DNA from: Cylicocyclus nassatus
Taxonomy: Eukaryota; Nematoda; Chromadorea; Rhabditida; Strongylidae
Assembly (NCBI GenBank): GCA_958299035.1
Contig: CATQJL010000223.1
Coordinates: 11,025,753-11,089,752, forward strand
Direction: 5' to 3'
Length of the DNA: 64,000 nt
In this document: one piece after another, positions 23,706 through 37,200 of the stretch
Layout of the letters: every line of letters begins with the position of its first letter
Position numbering within the stretch: the first letter of the stretch is position 1
The notes under the pieces: model-generated
Told to the model about the DNA's origin: nothing
Database searches by the model: none
The model's input: only the letters and a program-made list of their open reading frames with translations
Position numbers and translations under genes: made by a program

Positions 23706-26700
23706 GTGTTTAACGTACGTGCGTTTGCCTCATGTAAAAAAGACTGTATTCCACATTCTTTCAGCATTGAGACCTCATTGGACGCAGTGATCACGACGGC
23801 GGGCTGGGCGTTCTGGCGAGCGCTGGTGGGGCCAACTGCCGAAGATGAAGAGGCAGCCCGCCTTATCGCCATCGAGAAACAGGAGAGGGAATTTCACGAA
23901 TTTGTACGACAACAGATTGTGAGTTTTTCTTTTGTAATAGCGAATTTAATGATTTTTTTATCTGCATTCATCACTTCAAAAGGTTTTATTTAGAGCAAGA
24001 TCTTCCTTTCTTGTAGTCGCTTTCAACCCCTCCCCTGAGAGCTAATTTTGGCATATATCTTTACTTGGAATTGTTTTTTTTTTGGTTGCAATGACAGCTT
24101 GCATGTTGGTTCGAATTTATAAGCATGTTAAATGTCAAATCACACTAGTTGAATCAGCAAATATTTGCTTTTCACTTGCGCACGTGTTAGCAAAAGGAAT
24201 TCTGGCTTCAATTAGGAGTGATAATATTCCGCAAACATGGCACTTATGGCACATCTATTGATAAGTGGTCTGTAAAAAAGAACTCTGCTACCACGCTGGT
24301 ACACTCATTTTTGTCACTTACAAATAACAAAAGCCTAGTTGGGATTTGGGCTTCTGATGACCATCTCACCTTTAGCTACCAAAACTTATGGCTCCATGAA
24401 GTTTTTCTTAGAGTCAGAAGCCTTTCTTGAAGCATATATAAGTGAATCATTGAATTTTCCATATTATTCCCACAATTGAATTTTCAGATCTGTCTTATAA
24501 TATTCATCTCGCTCTATCTGCTGTCGTACTGGATAATCTCATTGTTCAAATCGAAGTCGGACAGCGATTCATTGTATTCTGGTGATGAAGATTACTTTGT
24601 ATATAGAATTAGGTGAGTATTCAGATTTCCTTGAGCGTTATTTTTTCGGGAAACCATAAATCTTGTTTTTCCAGTGTGTGGATGTGCTCAGCTTCACTTG
24701 CTATCTCAATAGGTTCAATTGCACTTTTACCATTTTCGGTAATCAGCTCAGAACTTCTGCAACGATACCCGGACAACTACTACCTACAGGTTTCTCAATT
24801 GCCTTTGTTCCTATCTCCATAAATTCACGGCTTTTTTGCAGTGGATGTCGTGGTCGCTGATAAATAGCCTGTGGAATTATGTATTTGCGCTTTCGAATCT
24901 CAGCCTTTTTGTTCTCCTGCCATTTAGTTATTTTTTCATCGAATCACAGGGTTTCAGCAAGACCAAAAATGTAAGTTTCTTTGTAGCCATAAGTGTGTAA
25001 TTCTTCTCTTATGAATCATTCATGAGCCTTCGTTACAGGGTATTATGCAGCGGGTTTATGAAACACTAGCTGTGTGCGCATTGCTCATTGTAGTGATATT
25101 GTGCCTAGGAGATGTAGTATTGACTCTCATGTCATCATCGGTGAGTTTTTGAGACTATTTTTATTCATTTTTTTCTCAGTGTTCTCATCATCTACCAGAA
25201 TAGTTTTTCAAAGGAACCATAAGACAACATTTTGAGCTTATATCTATCTTGTAGCTATGGTATGTGAAGACTTTTCATAGTTTTTGGATTCTATAGTCTC
25301 CGTACATGTTTGGAATGCAAAATTGCAAATGTACCGAAATCGCATGAACCATTTAAGGATTGGTTTCTGAATTTGAACTGGGAACTAGTGAAGACTTCCT
25401 AACTTTGAAGAAATGTTTGAATGTACTTGCGCTTTCCTCTCTATTTTCTAGTTTGCAATACTACTTCATCATACGTATTTCAACTAATTTTTTGCAGGTT
25501 TCCTTGATTAGTATAACATCTGTAAATCTGCCACTCATTTATTCCTTTGTATCACTCGCCGGAGTGATGCTACTGTTGGTGTCGACACCGATAGGTTTCG
25601 CAAAAATGTTTGGTATTGTTGGGGAAATGACCATGGTTAGCGATTGTTCTTTGATTTATGGCTACTGCTGCGGCAGTGCCCACATGGATAGGCTTATGGT
25701 AGTTTCCTCTTCAGAACTCAATCTCCACTCCAGACCAGGACGATATTGTGGTAAATCGTCTGGAGAGATACTGCCAGCAACGAGCGGAAGCCATGAACAG
25801 CTATACAATAAATAACAACATCAAGAAACAAGACTTCGGTAATTTTTTGTGAGAGGAAGTTTCTACGCTGCCGTACGCTGAAATACTAGTTTAGACGGTC
25901 TTTCAACGTTATATTCGCCAGCATCGCATGGATATTCACCGTTGCGACTGAGAGCCAAGGTATACACGAATGGTATGTTGATTTTCAGTGTTGCCCTCTT
26001 ATGACTTTTTATAAATGTTTTTGCGAGGGAGAGGGAGGAAGAATAGGGAAATTATGCCCGGTGCCCTAAAGGGACTCATTGCTGTTCATAATTCGAAAAT
26101 AAGAACTCAAGCTCATTGTTTGATGCTGTTGAGCTCACTTGTTATTCGCGCTCTTTAAGGAAATGCTGTTGGTGCCGGCGATTGTGGCGATCCGTACTAC
26201 TTGTTCTCTTCATCAGTGTACGGATATACTCCTCTAACAAATGGCTCCTTTTCTTCCATAGGTGGATATGGAGATTGTGGAATGCGCTCGTCTGAGAAGT
26301 TTCAAGAAGTAGGTGGACTCTCGAACCAAAATATGAGCAATGGCTGGGCTAATGGAGCCGCTGTGGGAATGCGTCATCGAAGTGCTATGGCTAGCCAGGT
26401 AAGGGTTTGCTTTTTCCATCTCTTTGATCTTTTTAGTTGATTTTTTTCTGCTTTAATTTTGGCACTAAGTTTGCTTGTTTCCTTTCGTGCATGTTACTAG
26501 CGAATCTATTCAGCTAATTGAGGTGATTGTGGCCATGCCTACACTTTTCAGTTTTGCTCTAAAGTGCGACAGAAGTCTTTGAAATGGTGCCAGCAGTTTA
26601 CTCGTGTCATCAAGTTTCCTGCCATTGTAGTCAGTTTACTGGCTTTGACGGTGAGCACATTCGGTTGCAAAACTTCCTTTGTTCTTTGGACCTTGCTAAT

Positions 26701-27951
26701 TTAGGGAATTTCGTTGTTGATGGTGCTGATCAATTCTTTGAAGCTGATGTTTGGATTTCGAAGCTTACCAGCGTATGCACAGTACATGGAAGTGCATACA
26801 AGACATTCTCTAGGTATTCTTGGCGTGACTATTGAGAGTATCACGATCATGTGAGTTCTCAAAACTAATTACTTTGATGTTCCTTCCTGATTCTTTGATT
26901 AGAAGTGATTAAGAGGACAAAACATGCCCTATTCATCGCGTAAATCACACAACTTTCGAGTTCTTTGACCTTATTCCCTACCATGTTATGCTCAACTCGT
27001 TGTGACAGATGGCACATTAATTTGCTAGAACATCCTTGTGTCGCGTACCCGTGCTAGTCAATGGGAAGCGTTACTGGGGAAGTACTAGCTTCTGAAGACG
27101 ACATCTTTTTATTTGAGGAAATTACCGTAATATTTCAGGTATGTGATGGCAACTTCTCTTATCGGTTTCTATTCGATGCCTTTTGTACGAGCTTTACGTC
27201 CCCATCGAACCAATACTTCCCTAACAGTTATTATCATCAACTGTAGTCTGGTAGTGGTTCTCAGTTCAGCGTTGCCTGTACTAGCAAATACATTGGGTGA
27301 GTTCATATATTTAATCTTGTTTTTTCTTCTGTTCTTAAGTATCCAGACTAGAACTTCACCCTTACAGGGATTACATCCTTCGATCTTCTTGGTGCATACT
27401 CATCTTTGAAATGGCTTAGCAATTTCAAACTAGTGTTGGCGTACAATCTGCTATTCGCGGCTGCTACCATAGTCTGCGTTTTCTCGAAGATCACCAGTCC
27501 AGTACGAAAACAAATATTGAAGAGGTGAGCAATTTGTTAATATTTTATGCCTACTTTAACAATGAGCACAGTAAATTAGATCATCTTTGGTTTATGAAGG
27601 TTTGTTTCTTTACTGTTTTCCCTCCAGCATACCCGTTAGTTGTTGTTTATTTGCATCACAAACTTTCCAAAACTTCTATAATATTCCGGATTTTCTTGCT
27701 TTCGAAATTGCGTTGTTTATTTGCATCACAAACTTTCCAAAACTTCTATAACATTCCGGATTTTCTTGCTTTCGAAATTGCAGATTTGATCTTTAGTTTG
27801 TTGTCATTTATGCCCAATTGATTCTGCACTTTTCCTTTGTCTCAAATCTCTATATTTTTCGGTTTTCTCATAAAAATTTTCTAGGTTTCGACAACTTCGA
27901 TGTCGTTGCTCAGTGTCAGTGGACGACGAAGCTACGGAGAAGATCGAGTAG
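23706..27951 (+). CDS. LMBR1/LMBR1L-family multi-pass membrane protein
   Basis: Members of this family are multi-pass membrane proteins; vertebrate LMBR1L is a lipocalin receptor and a regulator of Wnt signalling. Fourteen exons read with consistent phases: 23,706-23,918, 24,488-24,612, 24,675-24,789, 24,842-24,970, 25,039-25,140, 25,498-25,635, 25,715-25,838, 25,895-25,972, 26,160-26,398, 26,552-26,650, 26,705-26,850, 27,139-27,296, 27,368-27,524 and 27,885-27,951 (stop TAG). Family hallmarks are clear: SLINSLWNYVFALSNLSLF, LPFSYFFIESQGF, GIMQRVYETL, LVSTPIGFAKMF, FGFRSLPAYAQYMEVHTRHS, VIIINCSLVVVLSSALPVL and FDLLGAY. The model gives about 629 residues, longer than vertebrate LMBR1 (about 490). 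The excess is a Gly/Ser/Asn-rich central loop (exons 7-9). No ATG is visible in the first exon, which has two possible acceptors (before 23,706 and before 23,765), so a 5' exon is missing. The order and assignment are secure; the start is not. Confidence 0.9.
27642..27781 (+). repeat. 70-bp tandem duplication in the last intron of the LMBR1-type gene
   Basis: Two adjacent copies, 27,642-27,711 and 27,712-27,781, differ by about one base. Both end near TTTCGAAATTGC, and neither disturbs the splice sites. Confidence 0.85.
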
Positions 27952-28782
27952 AGCCGCATCGCATTTTCTAGCGTTAGATGATATTTAGGCACAATTATAT
28001 GATTGTAAATATTTGTAGAAAAAGCATTTTTTTGATCTAGAAAACAGCTAGCTGTTGAATTGAACATCATCAAATCTGTACAGGACATACATCTTCTTTG
28101 CTTTCCATCTCTTCCTCTTGAAGACATTCCATTTCATCTCACTCTAGAATTAGTCAACTATCCGCTTTCGGCTTTAATCTTGGTCGTTGTTGTTTATCAC
28201 ATTTTTGCGATGAGAGATGTGCATTTGTGTTTCTTAATGTTTGTTTATCATGCGAATGCGTCTTGTTGTTGTTTCACCCTTGTATACGAACTGTACGGGA
28301 ATTTGAAGTCACATCGAAGAGTGCCTCGGTGCTTGCTACAGATGTGCTTTCCTCCTCTTTCATTAGTCATGAGTACCAAAAGTTGTACTGTTTTTGTTCA
28401 GAGCTTTCTGTGCAATAGTTCATAAGCTGTGCTCATAAAAAGTGCGCTGTAAAGTTAATCTAAATTAAAGTTCTGCATGAAAAGGAACGTGAACTGTCAA
28501 AGTACTTAGGTGCAGCGTGGTTTGTCAGTCAATCTGAATGCACAGAAGGTGCGCAAAACATATAGAAAGGGGAAAAGCAGTAAGTCAACTTAGATGAGTT
28601 TTCAAACGAGGTTCGCTTTGGATATTGAGAAATCCTTTGGCTTGTGTTGCCTTACATGGACATGTGTGAAGAGAAGTCATCAAGGCTCGGCTGAATATAG
28701 GCCTGGCACAGTAGCCATAGAAGCAATAGACTTCATTGTTAGCATTAATATAATGGTAGTAATAATAATAAATGGTTAGAAC
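27952..28782. other. 3' flank of the LMBR1-type gene; no other gene seen
   Basis: Contains the presumed 3' UTR and intergenic DNA. AT-rich short frames only. A run of AATAATAATA lies just before the H1 element. Confidence 0.4.
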
Positions 28783-29752
28783 CAGGGTCAAGCGTGGGGT
28801 GCGGCACGCCACACCTGGGGGTCGTATTGAGGAGTCAAAAGGGGAGGGGGTCGTAGTTGGGTAATCTGATAATAGTGATAACATGATATTTGTATCATAT
28901 CCATAATTAGCATATCAATTAACCCCTGTAGACAAAGTGTGAGCGAATTCTGAAGATTCAAGATACTAGGCTACCTAAATGAAATGGTCAAATTCCAACA
29001 TGGTTAACTTTGTTTCAAAGGTGAATTAGCTATCCGTTTTTGCACTCAAGACAAAGCACTACTCCTTCTTTGTCCACCTCAGGAATCCCGCTTCAGAAGA
29101 CCTGCAAACTGTGGACTTAGAAGCCAACCAAAATCTCGTTTTTCCCACTTTTCGATTTTGATCGCTGTGCTTTCACCAAATATTACTCAGAGCTAAGAAG
29201 ACGAATCAGGCTCCAAACAGTCCTATGGAATCTACAAGGTTTAGGCTATCGATTCATATAAATACTGTCCGCTAAAAATGTTTTTTGATATAGTTAATGG
29301 GGTGCGGCACACCCCCTTAACTTGCCTTCAAAATCCAGAAAGCGCTCCATTGCTGGTATGAGTATTGAGCACATAGCTTCTTCTTGCTACACTGGAAATT
29401 TGGAGCCGAACGCCCCACCCATAAGAAAATTATGGCCCTTTCAATATGCCCATTCAGATCAAAATCATCCGTCAAATTACGTGTGATTGTAAAGTGCAGT
29501 CACAGAAAATCGGGCGTACTGCTCTCAGAAATCTGAAAACTATCCAGAAAAAGCTGTTGTCCTTCAGAATTCACACTTTGAGGTCCAGAGGTTAAGAGGA
29601 GGAAGAAGGGGTCGTTTGAGGGCTTTCATGGGAGGGGGGGGGGGAAAGACTTGTGCCTGACCTCTTTCTCAACTGTGGTAACGCTATCTTAGTATATAGT
29701 TCAGGGGGGGGGGTAACCAGCGATCGTGTGCCACACCCCTTGCTTGACCCTG
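28783..29752. mobile_element. hAT-type non-autonomous element, family H1, second copy
   Basis: The termini CAGGGTCAAGC and GCTTGACCCTG are flanked by direct GTTAGAAC at 28,775-28,782 and 29,753-29,760. It shares internal sequence in inverse with 19,752-20,872, for example the AAGACTTGTGCCTGACCTC block and a block near ATGGAGCG. G-runs occur near 29,632 and 29,703. No transposase. Confidence 0.85.
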
Positions 29753-29760
29753 GTTAGAAC

Positions 29761-31317
29761 TAATTCTCGGTAATTAATTACAAAACTCCGTCTCGTTCCT
29801 GCTCTAAGACGGAGTTAAAGATTTAAGAAACAAAGGTATACCGTAAAACTTGTACTATTATAATATCCTGTGTGCCCCAGAAAAGTTCCCATCTGAACCA
29901 GCGTGCGTATGTGGTGCGACGCTGCCTTTCGCTCTTTTTGACATGTTTCCCCTGAGATTTCAACGGAATTCCCCGAGGTTAACACTTTCAAGAGAGCGGA
30001 AGGCAGCGAGATGACGTATTACCTATGGGAATCTGGCTGGGGAACAAACGATAGATCCTATGAAAACACTCGCTTACTTCTTCAAGAACAAGTTGGTACA
30101 CGACTGACATGCTCTAACGTGTTCTCACGTAAGCGCGCGAAATTCGAATACAGGAAAGTGTGATGCGGTAGGAGACAATCTCAATGCCTCTGTAGTGGTA
30201 AACTAGGGGGCGGGGTGGGTGCAGATACATAACTCGATGCCATAATAAATTCCGGTAGAAGTAAGAGAGAGAGAGGTTTTATTGCATTTACAGCTACATT
30301 TACAGCTTGCATTTTGCGCGTATCAGCCGAGGGCCATATTAATAACGCGTGCTTGGCAGGTATTCGTCATTCCGGTCCTTAGTCAACATGGGACGACCCA
30401 CCCCTAGTCTGGGTTGTGAAAGGTAATCGTTATATCCTGGTAAACGGCAGTGGCGGCGGTTCGGCTTTTCTACTTGGCGTCAGCTTTCTTGTTCTGGAAG
30501 CATGAGAACCTGTGCTGAGTTTTGAAATGCGCTGGGGCGTAAGTGATCCATTTGGGAACCTTCTACCAATTCTTCCTTGTTCAATCGGCTCACTGATGAT
30601 CAGAGGAGATGTGCCGATATATTCGGCACTTCTTACAATCTTATCAATTCTCCTCGGACCAAACGCCGATAGCTTTGAGGTCACCAACTGCGACTTCCAT
30701 TGATATGTTTGTGTTGATATGCTTGATATAGTTTGCTCCGCCTATCAGGAGCAGCATTCTACCACTGCCCGAAGGAGGGCATGTTGATTCTTTCAATAAA
30801 ACTTGTATAAGCTTATATGTTCTGCATAGACACAAAAGGAGCCACCAAACTCCACTTTCGGCCAAACAATAAGAGTGGTACTTTACAGAAAGAGAGCCGA
30901 AGAAACAGCCGATGATGATCGCTGTGGTGCAGGTTGAAGAAGCAGCAGAGCGCTAACTGAGTCATGCTTCGACAGCGCACTGGTAGCAGAGACATCTCGA
31001 ATCTACAGAAGAGCACAAGAGGACTTCTTTGAATTCAAGGCGAAGTTCAGTCTCTGTGTCTGCGTTATGCAGGCTCCGAAACGTTTAAATTGCACACCTG
31101 ATCGACAAGAAGACATGCATGTCCGGATGCCATGTTGCGGCGCTAGAGCATTTTTTGACCCCTTGACGCGAGAGGATGACGAAATCTTGTTTGATTTGTG
31201 GAGTGAAGCGGACCCTCCTCCGGCAAACACCAAAGGAATAGTACTCAGGAAAACGTCGGCGCGGTCATTAATTGAGCATTGCAGCAAAAAACTTCGCCCC
31301 GAGAGCGGAGGGGGGGG
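29761..31317. other. Intergenic; degraded repeats
   Basis: A (GA)n tract lies near 30,262-30,275. A degraded R1 copy (GCGTGCTTGGCA, TTCCGGTC) lies at 30,341-30,405. Frames at 30,430-30,687 (-) and 31,067-31,339 (+) have no domain I recognise. A G-run of about 12 lies near 31,310. Confidence 0.4.
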
Positions 31318-31545
31318 GGGTGTTATCGCCCAGCGATGATACTTCTGGCATTCTGGCAACCTAGGATACGACCTCTGAAGGCGTGACTATACCTCACCCG
31401 CAATTCGGGTTGTAGTGTCTATTGCCAGAAAAGGCTGCTCATTAGCTGTGCATTTTTTACAGTGAATCCTGAACCCACCTTTGCTATTTGTCATCCTTAC
31501 CGGCCTTAGCTCAAGAGTCTCTAGTTCCCGCTTTAGCTTGTTGCA
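31318..31545 (+). repeat. Dispersed repeat R2, copy 1
   Basis: Shares long blocks in the same orientation with 43,678-43,935: ATCGCCCAGCGATGAT, GAGGCTGCTCATTA-like, CTGAACCCACCTTTGCTATT, and CAAGAGTCT. There is no coding signal. Function unknown. Confidence 0.7.
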
Positions 31546-31644
31546 CCTGCCAAACTAGCCAACTTACTCCCGCATCACAGAGTGATATCTGCGATAGCCA
31601 GGAGGTGAGACTGGCGTCTAGTAATCACACGGCGTAGGTAAAGG

Positions 31645-31790
31645 ATATTCGTCGACGACTGCCCCGACTCGTGTAATTACACCATCGCGCGTGTGCGTTT
31701 ACGGAGCCTTTCCAGCTCTACTTTCCAGTACGCTGCAGCGCGCGGGGAACTTGCTGCTCGCAGCATTCCTGTCCTATAATCTTCTTTGCT
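31645..31790 (+). repeat. Outer inverted repeat, left arm
   Basis: This segment (ATTCGTCGACGACTGCCCCG at its start) recurs in inverse at 39,090-39,232. The pair brackets the 6.2-kb Gag-Env unit symmetrically. It may be an older inverted-repeat family or the remains of a larger palindromic structure. Confidence 0.7.
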
Positions 31791-32316
31791 ACTTATGCTC
31801 TATTAATCACTTTTTCTTCGATTTTCATTTCGGGAGAACTTGAACATCGAATATCCTACAAATCCTGTGTGCGTGTACCAGGCAACGCCCTGACTGAGCT
31901 ACTGTTAAGCTCTCCTCGAAAAGCTTAGAAAGGAAGCTTTGTCTTCTGGTTTTTTTCTCCTTTTTCTGGAATGCAGAGTTTCAAAGGTGGTGCTATCTAA
32001 GCATGATCTAAATGGACCATCGGCCACAGGTCGCCAACTTTGCGGTTTGCGGTGTTGACGAACTCGCGTGCTGTTAGTGTTTGCTGACACCTCCAGATTT
32101 CATGAGGAAATTGCATTTGTTGTGATTACGTGTGTGTTTTTTTGCCAATTCCTTGCCACTGGCATCCTGTACACACCGTCAAATCGCAAACCTGGCAATA
32201 GTTCTCGGCAACCTATGGCCGATATTGGTGATAAGTTTGTCGAATTCATTCTGGTCGGATGAATGCAACCCGACAATTTCCATCTAACGTAACTTCATTC
32301 AAGAATATTCCAAAGA

Positions 32317-32769
32317 TGTGAAGCGCGAATAAAATTCAAAGTCAAAAGTGCAAGTCACTAGCCATCGGCGGGAGGCGGAGCTTTAGAGAGTCGGAGTTGG
32401 AATGGCTCGGCTCTGGAGAGCGGCCTCCTCTCCCCTGTGGCTGCGCGCTTCCCGTCTGGACCCTCGTGAGTGAATGTTGTTTTGAAGTATGTCCGCTGTT
32501 ATTGTGGTGTTTAATGTGCCTAATCATGTACTTGCTTTGCAATTTCCCATATTCCTTCTTTAATGTGCTTTATATATTTATTCCGCATTGCTTTTGCTGC
32601 TTATAGATAAAGGTGTGGTTAAAAGATTCTTAGTTTTGAAGAGTAGGAACGGAGATGTAAAGGATCGGAGTTGCGTATGAATATCAACAATGTCGGCGCC
32701 CGCTTGCACATAAAATCAAAGTCTACACTTCGGAACCGCGGGCGTTATATGGAGGTTCCGGCGAGATCA
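32317..32769 (+). repeat. Left 453-bp terminal repeat of the Gag-Env unit
   Basis: Starts TG, ends CA. It contains AATAAA-like (32,328) and TATATATTTA (32,571) motifs. The inverse copy is 38,050-38,502, nearly identical by eye, which implies a recent origin or gene conversion. Confidence 0.9.
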
Positions 32770-34210
32770 CGAAAATCGATAAGATGGCGAAAACCAGCGG
32801 GATGACGAATCGGAAAGATCGCGGAAATTTGTGGACTCACGGTGGCGAGATCATGGAATTTATGAGCTACGAAAATTGGAGAGATAACAACATCGGCGAA
32901 ATTGTTGGAAACAGTGAGAAGAAGGTTTTGAGTGAGAGACACGAGATAGAAGTACTACCAATGCATGATAGCTTTTGCAATGGCGCCACGCAAAATCTAT
33001 CATATTTTCTCGTTGTCTTACATTTGTATTTGGTTTATGCTATCCTTGGCTGTGCATACGATCACCGCTTCTGCTTTTGCATGCTTAGTAAGTTTCAGCT
33101 AATAATCGGCAAGATGACAGTCACACTCGCTCATTTTTTTAACCGCGAAGGAAGAAAATGCCGAAAGAATAGTGGAAAGGAAACAAATATAAGTGACTGG
33201 GAGGAAAACTCCGACGGGTAACGTAGAGAGCGAGAAAGAAAAACCCTGCGCAGGTGACGCTCAACTTCGCGGATAAAGTTAGCAAATCAATGTTTTGAGC
33301 GTTCCAGAAAATGTATTTAATGTGTTTTATCGCTTTGCTTTGCTTGCTGTTTATGTTTTTGTGATCGTATGTTCAGATTTCTGGAAGAAACAGGTGAAGG
33401 TACGCAATTGTTCTACGTCTGAGCTGTAATGGTAACGTTTAGTCTTTACCCATTCTCTCAAGTGTGCAAAATTTGCAGCGATTGCAGGAGTGCAAGCTCA
33501 TTCATTGTGGTTGCGAAAGTTCGACTTGCAAAACAGAAAGTGCAAGTTAGTGCCGCGCCCTTTGAGTTATGGCATCGTAAACCTGACATTTGTGAATTAT
33601 TGCCCATAGACCTTAGGTGTAAAGCAGTTTCGCTGCAAAGATGCTTATCGTAACTGATTTGTTTCCGCTCGCCGCTCGTGCACTTTTAACCTCGCTGCAA
33701 TGAATCGTAGACTCCGAAATTTATGTGGCCTCGGGCTCCCCTCATTATTCTTTCCATTTTGTACTTTTGCACAAATGCTCTTTTAAGTTTGAAGGAGGAG
33801 CCTTTGCTCCTTACTCGCAATTCCGATCGTGCCCCGTGCGGTAGGTTTTAATCTGATTTATAGTAGTGTACGTAAGAGCCTTCAAAATTGTCGCTCCGCT
33901 TTTATGTGTTTAGGTTAGAAGCCAATCATCAAACTCTCATCCTCTGGTGCGCTCAATTTCAACTCAAGTTTCTATCCCCTCCTTCAACTTCCAGTAATAG
34001 GAGGTGAGTCTTTTGTATTAGTATTGATATTGGTTAGTTTTCTCTCTCAAGTTTTCACAGAGTGATATTATTGTGTAGTCCAAAACCTGAACTTGTTTTG
34101 AAACTGAGTTTCTCTGAAAATATTATTCTCTCATTTTTCTTTCTCCTTCAATTTCTTATTACTTTTGTGTAAAAAAATCCATAATATTCATATCTTTCCT
34201 TTTTCCTTAC
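32770..34210. other. Leader region between the left repeat and the Gag-Env ORF
   Basis: About 1.4 kb without a recognisable domain. A 145-codon frame at 32,784-33,221 is low-complexity in composition and unrecognised. A pyrimidine-rich tract at about 34,120-34,235 could be a 3' splice site region for the downstream ORF. Confidence 0.4.
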
Positions 34211-34276
34211 TCTCTCTCCTTCTCTCTCTTAACACTGCTGTCCAAGTTCCAATCCCCCGAGACCCGTAAGTTCATC

Positions 34277-37200
34277 TTGGTGCAATCTCCATCCAAACTG
34301 GAAACTAAGAAACTTACGGAGCGTGAGAAACGACTTTTGGAAAGGCAGAAGAAGACTGAACAGCGAGGTCGTCCATCCACAAGTTCTTGGACTCCAGAGA
34401 AAAAGGAAGGAGAGCCAGAATCATCGAGACGATCCACCAGTGCTGAGCCACCTCCAGAGAGAAAAGACTACAAAGGAACAAAAAGCACATCCTCCAAATC
34501 TACGCAATCAACAATGGAAGCAAACAATGATCAACTGAGCCTATATCAGACATGCAGGCTTTTGGGTGATAGACTCGTCAAGTTCTCAGGCATAGGAGAC
34601 CGTACATTTGAGGAGTTTCTGGAAGAGTACAGAGATCTCATCGAACGCCTTCGTATTCCACACCCTAAGGCCAAAGTTCTGTTGCCTATGTATCTTACTG
34701 GACCGGCGCGCATCAAGTACAATAACATCGAAAATGTGCAGAACCTTGACTGGGAGACTCTTGTCACTACTTTGGCGAAGAAATTCAAGAACGACGCCTA
34801 CTTGAGTAATCTGCGTGACGAACTTCATAACATCACTCAAGGAAAAGATAGTGTCGCCGAATTTGCGCAGAAGGTCTACAACAAGTGCAAATTCGCTTTT
34901 CAAGGCATGGATAAGGATTTGACGAACCAGATGGCTATAGACTTCTTCATCAAAGGCCTCAACCCACAGATCCGTAAGGCCATGCGACGTCTCCCAGAAG
35001 CCAAAGATTTTGATGCCGTTGTTGCCGCAGCTGAGAAAGAACATCGCATACTTCAGCAGGAAATGCACGAAGACCGAGATACGATCCACGCGATTAATGC
35101 CATCATCGCTGATGATAAGCTCGACCGACTGGAACGTGAGCTGAATACGCTTAAGATTCAACAAGCTCGCAGGCCTACAGCTTCTCAAATGCGCGGAAGA
35201 GGGAATTTCAGAGGAAGCTCAAGACCCTTTCCCTCGGGATACAACTTCTATAACCGGCCGCGCGGAACAACTTATCCGAACAGGAGAAGGCCCTTCAGAG
35301 GCAGGCCACGTGGTGGACCATATTGGCAAGGATCCTTCCGCAATCCACCTTACAACCCGGAGATGCCGACCACAAGCACATATCCATATCCGACACCTGC
35401 TGAATCCAATCCTCGACAGCTATTCAATGCATCCCATCTACTGTGTATCGTCGCCATAACTATGATGTCGCTCACCGCATTGGCATCAGCTCAGTCATAT
35501 CAGGTCTGTGGCACTAACCCATCTGCCAACATCATTGCTCTCCCTGTGCCAGTGAATTGTACAGTATCGTCAGAGGAACCTCTAATGCGCATGCCAGTCC
35601 GTCTTTACACCGAAACAGATGAACCACTGCGCGTAAATGCGACAAAATGTTATCGCGATGTCGTCAAAGTGGCAATTACAAACTTTCTTTATATACGAAC
35701 AAAAAGAGAGATTGTCGAGCGTTTCCGTCTTTCGGTTACCCGTGAATTGTGCGACCAGATGAGAGCGACTGGTAAAGCCCATGACCACGACCTGGAACAA
35801 ATTTTGCCTGGATTCTATGCCACGAACGAAGTAGAAGACGATCAATATAGTCTACCTCTATGGGGAACGAACCATTATTTGCGCAGCATCTACACTCTTG
35901 AATACGGAGATCTTGCTTCGTTTGATGGAAAACGTGTTATAAGCTCCTTGGCCAACCTCCAGAATTGCACCCTGTCCGACGGCTTCTGTTTGCTGAAAGA
36001 AGAAACTATCATGTGGGAGCCTGTTAACAGTCCTTCACTATGCCCTTACAAGTTCGCTGGATCCTTCAATTCCTATGTCACCGCCAAGTTCGCGTTAATT
36101 CCTCAGTCCGAACTAGCCTTTGAATTCTACTCGGATGCAACAGCTTATGCCGAGATAGCTGTAAGATGCGGCTTCTCAGGATTTTCACTAACCACTTCCC
36201 ATCACGTCCTCATTTTCCCACAACTTCCTACTCATCTCTCTCTTCAACGATATATCTTGGAGGAAAGTTTACATCGCCGGGAAAAACGAGAAGTCCGATA
36301 TATCACGGATTCAACAGGAGCGAGGTCATCATACGAGATGATTCCTAAACAATCAGAGCCCTTGATACGAAGACTTTTTGGTATTACGGAGTTAACACAG
36401 CTGCCATATTTCGCCACAACGCCTATAAAGGAACCAAGAATTATAAGAGAAATGGAGAAATGGAATGTCACCAACAGAGATTTCCAACTTCGTAGAAGAC
36501 TCTATGCTGCTGAAGATCCGAGACTGACCGTGCTGCGTACCATACGATATGCCGAGTACAGATGGAAACAGTTGCTGGAGTTTGAAAAAGTACGCAAGAC
36601 CCGGATGTACACGTATGCAGAGTTTTCTACTCAACGAGATTTGCAAATGGGCATAAGTCCTATTTTTGATGAATATCTCGCTGAAGAATTCGGACCCGCT
36701 CGGATTGTAATTGGAAATAATACTTCCACCATCCCTATTCCTTTTTACACCATCATTACCTCACCTGTGGAAGATTTGCCACCAATACCAATCATTACAA
36801 CTACGACGACGACGAGAGCCCCCACGACAAGAAGAACGACCACGTCGACTACAACGACAAGAAGTACAACTACTACTAAACATTACGATGAAGTCACTGA
36901 TTATCCCGATGATTATGTTGCTGACGTCTTTCAATTTGATTCCACAAGTCAGCCGACTCAGGCACCTCCGACAACAACTACCCAGACTCCTCGACCTCGA
37001 TTGACTCAGAAACCTTTACCAATCACCTTACCTGAAAGACCTCGGACGGCTCCAAGTTTCTCCACCAGAATCCCTCCAACTCAAGCTCCCAGCCAGTCCT
37101 TTCATCGAGTGCCTCCAAGACCTCTAGCAACTCCCTCTACACGACTTCCTATAAGACCTCCGAATTTGCCCGTCCAAACGGCGACGCTCCAAATCCAGAC

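Noticed and set aside
32397..32606. 69-codon frame, repeated on the opposite strand at 38,213-38,422
   Set aside because: Identical because it lies in the inverted 453-bp terminal repeats. No family match; most likely non-coding.
32784..33221. 145-codon frame in the leader of the Gag-Env unit
   Set aside because: Mixed composition with no recognisable domain; kept only as leader sequence.
34586..35188. 200-codon frame antisense to the Gag region
   Set aside because: A shadow of the plus-strand ORF with no motif of its own.
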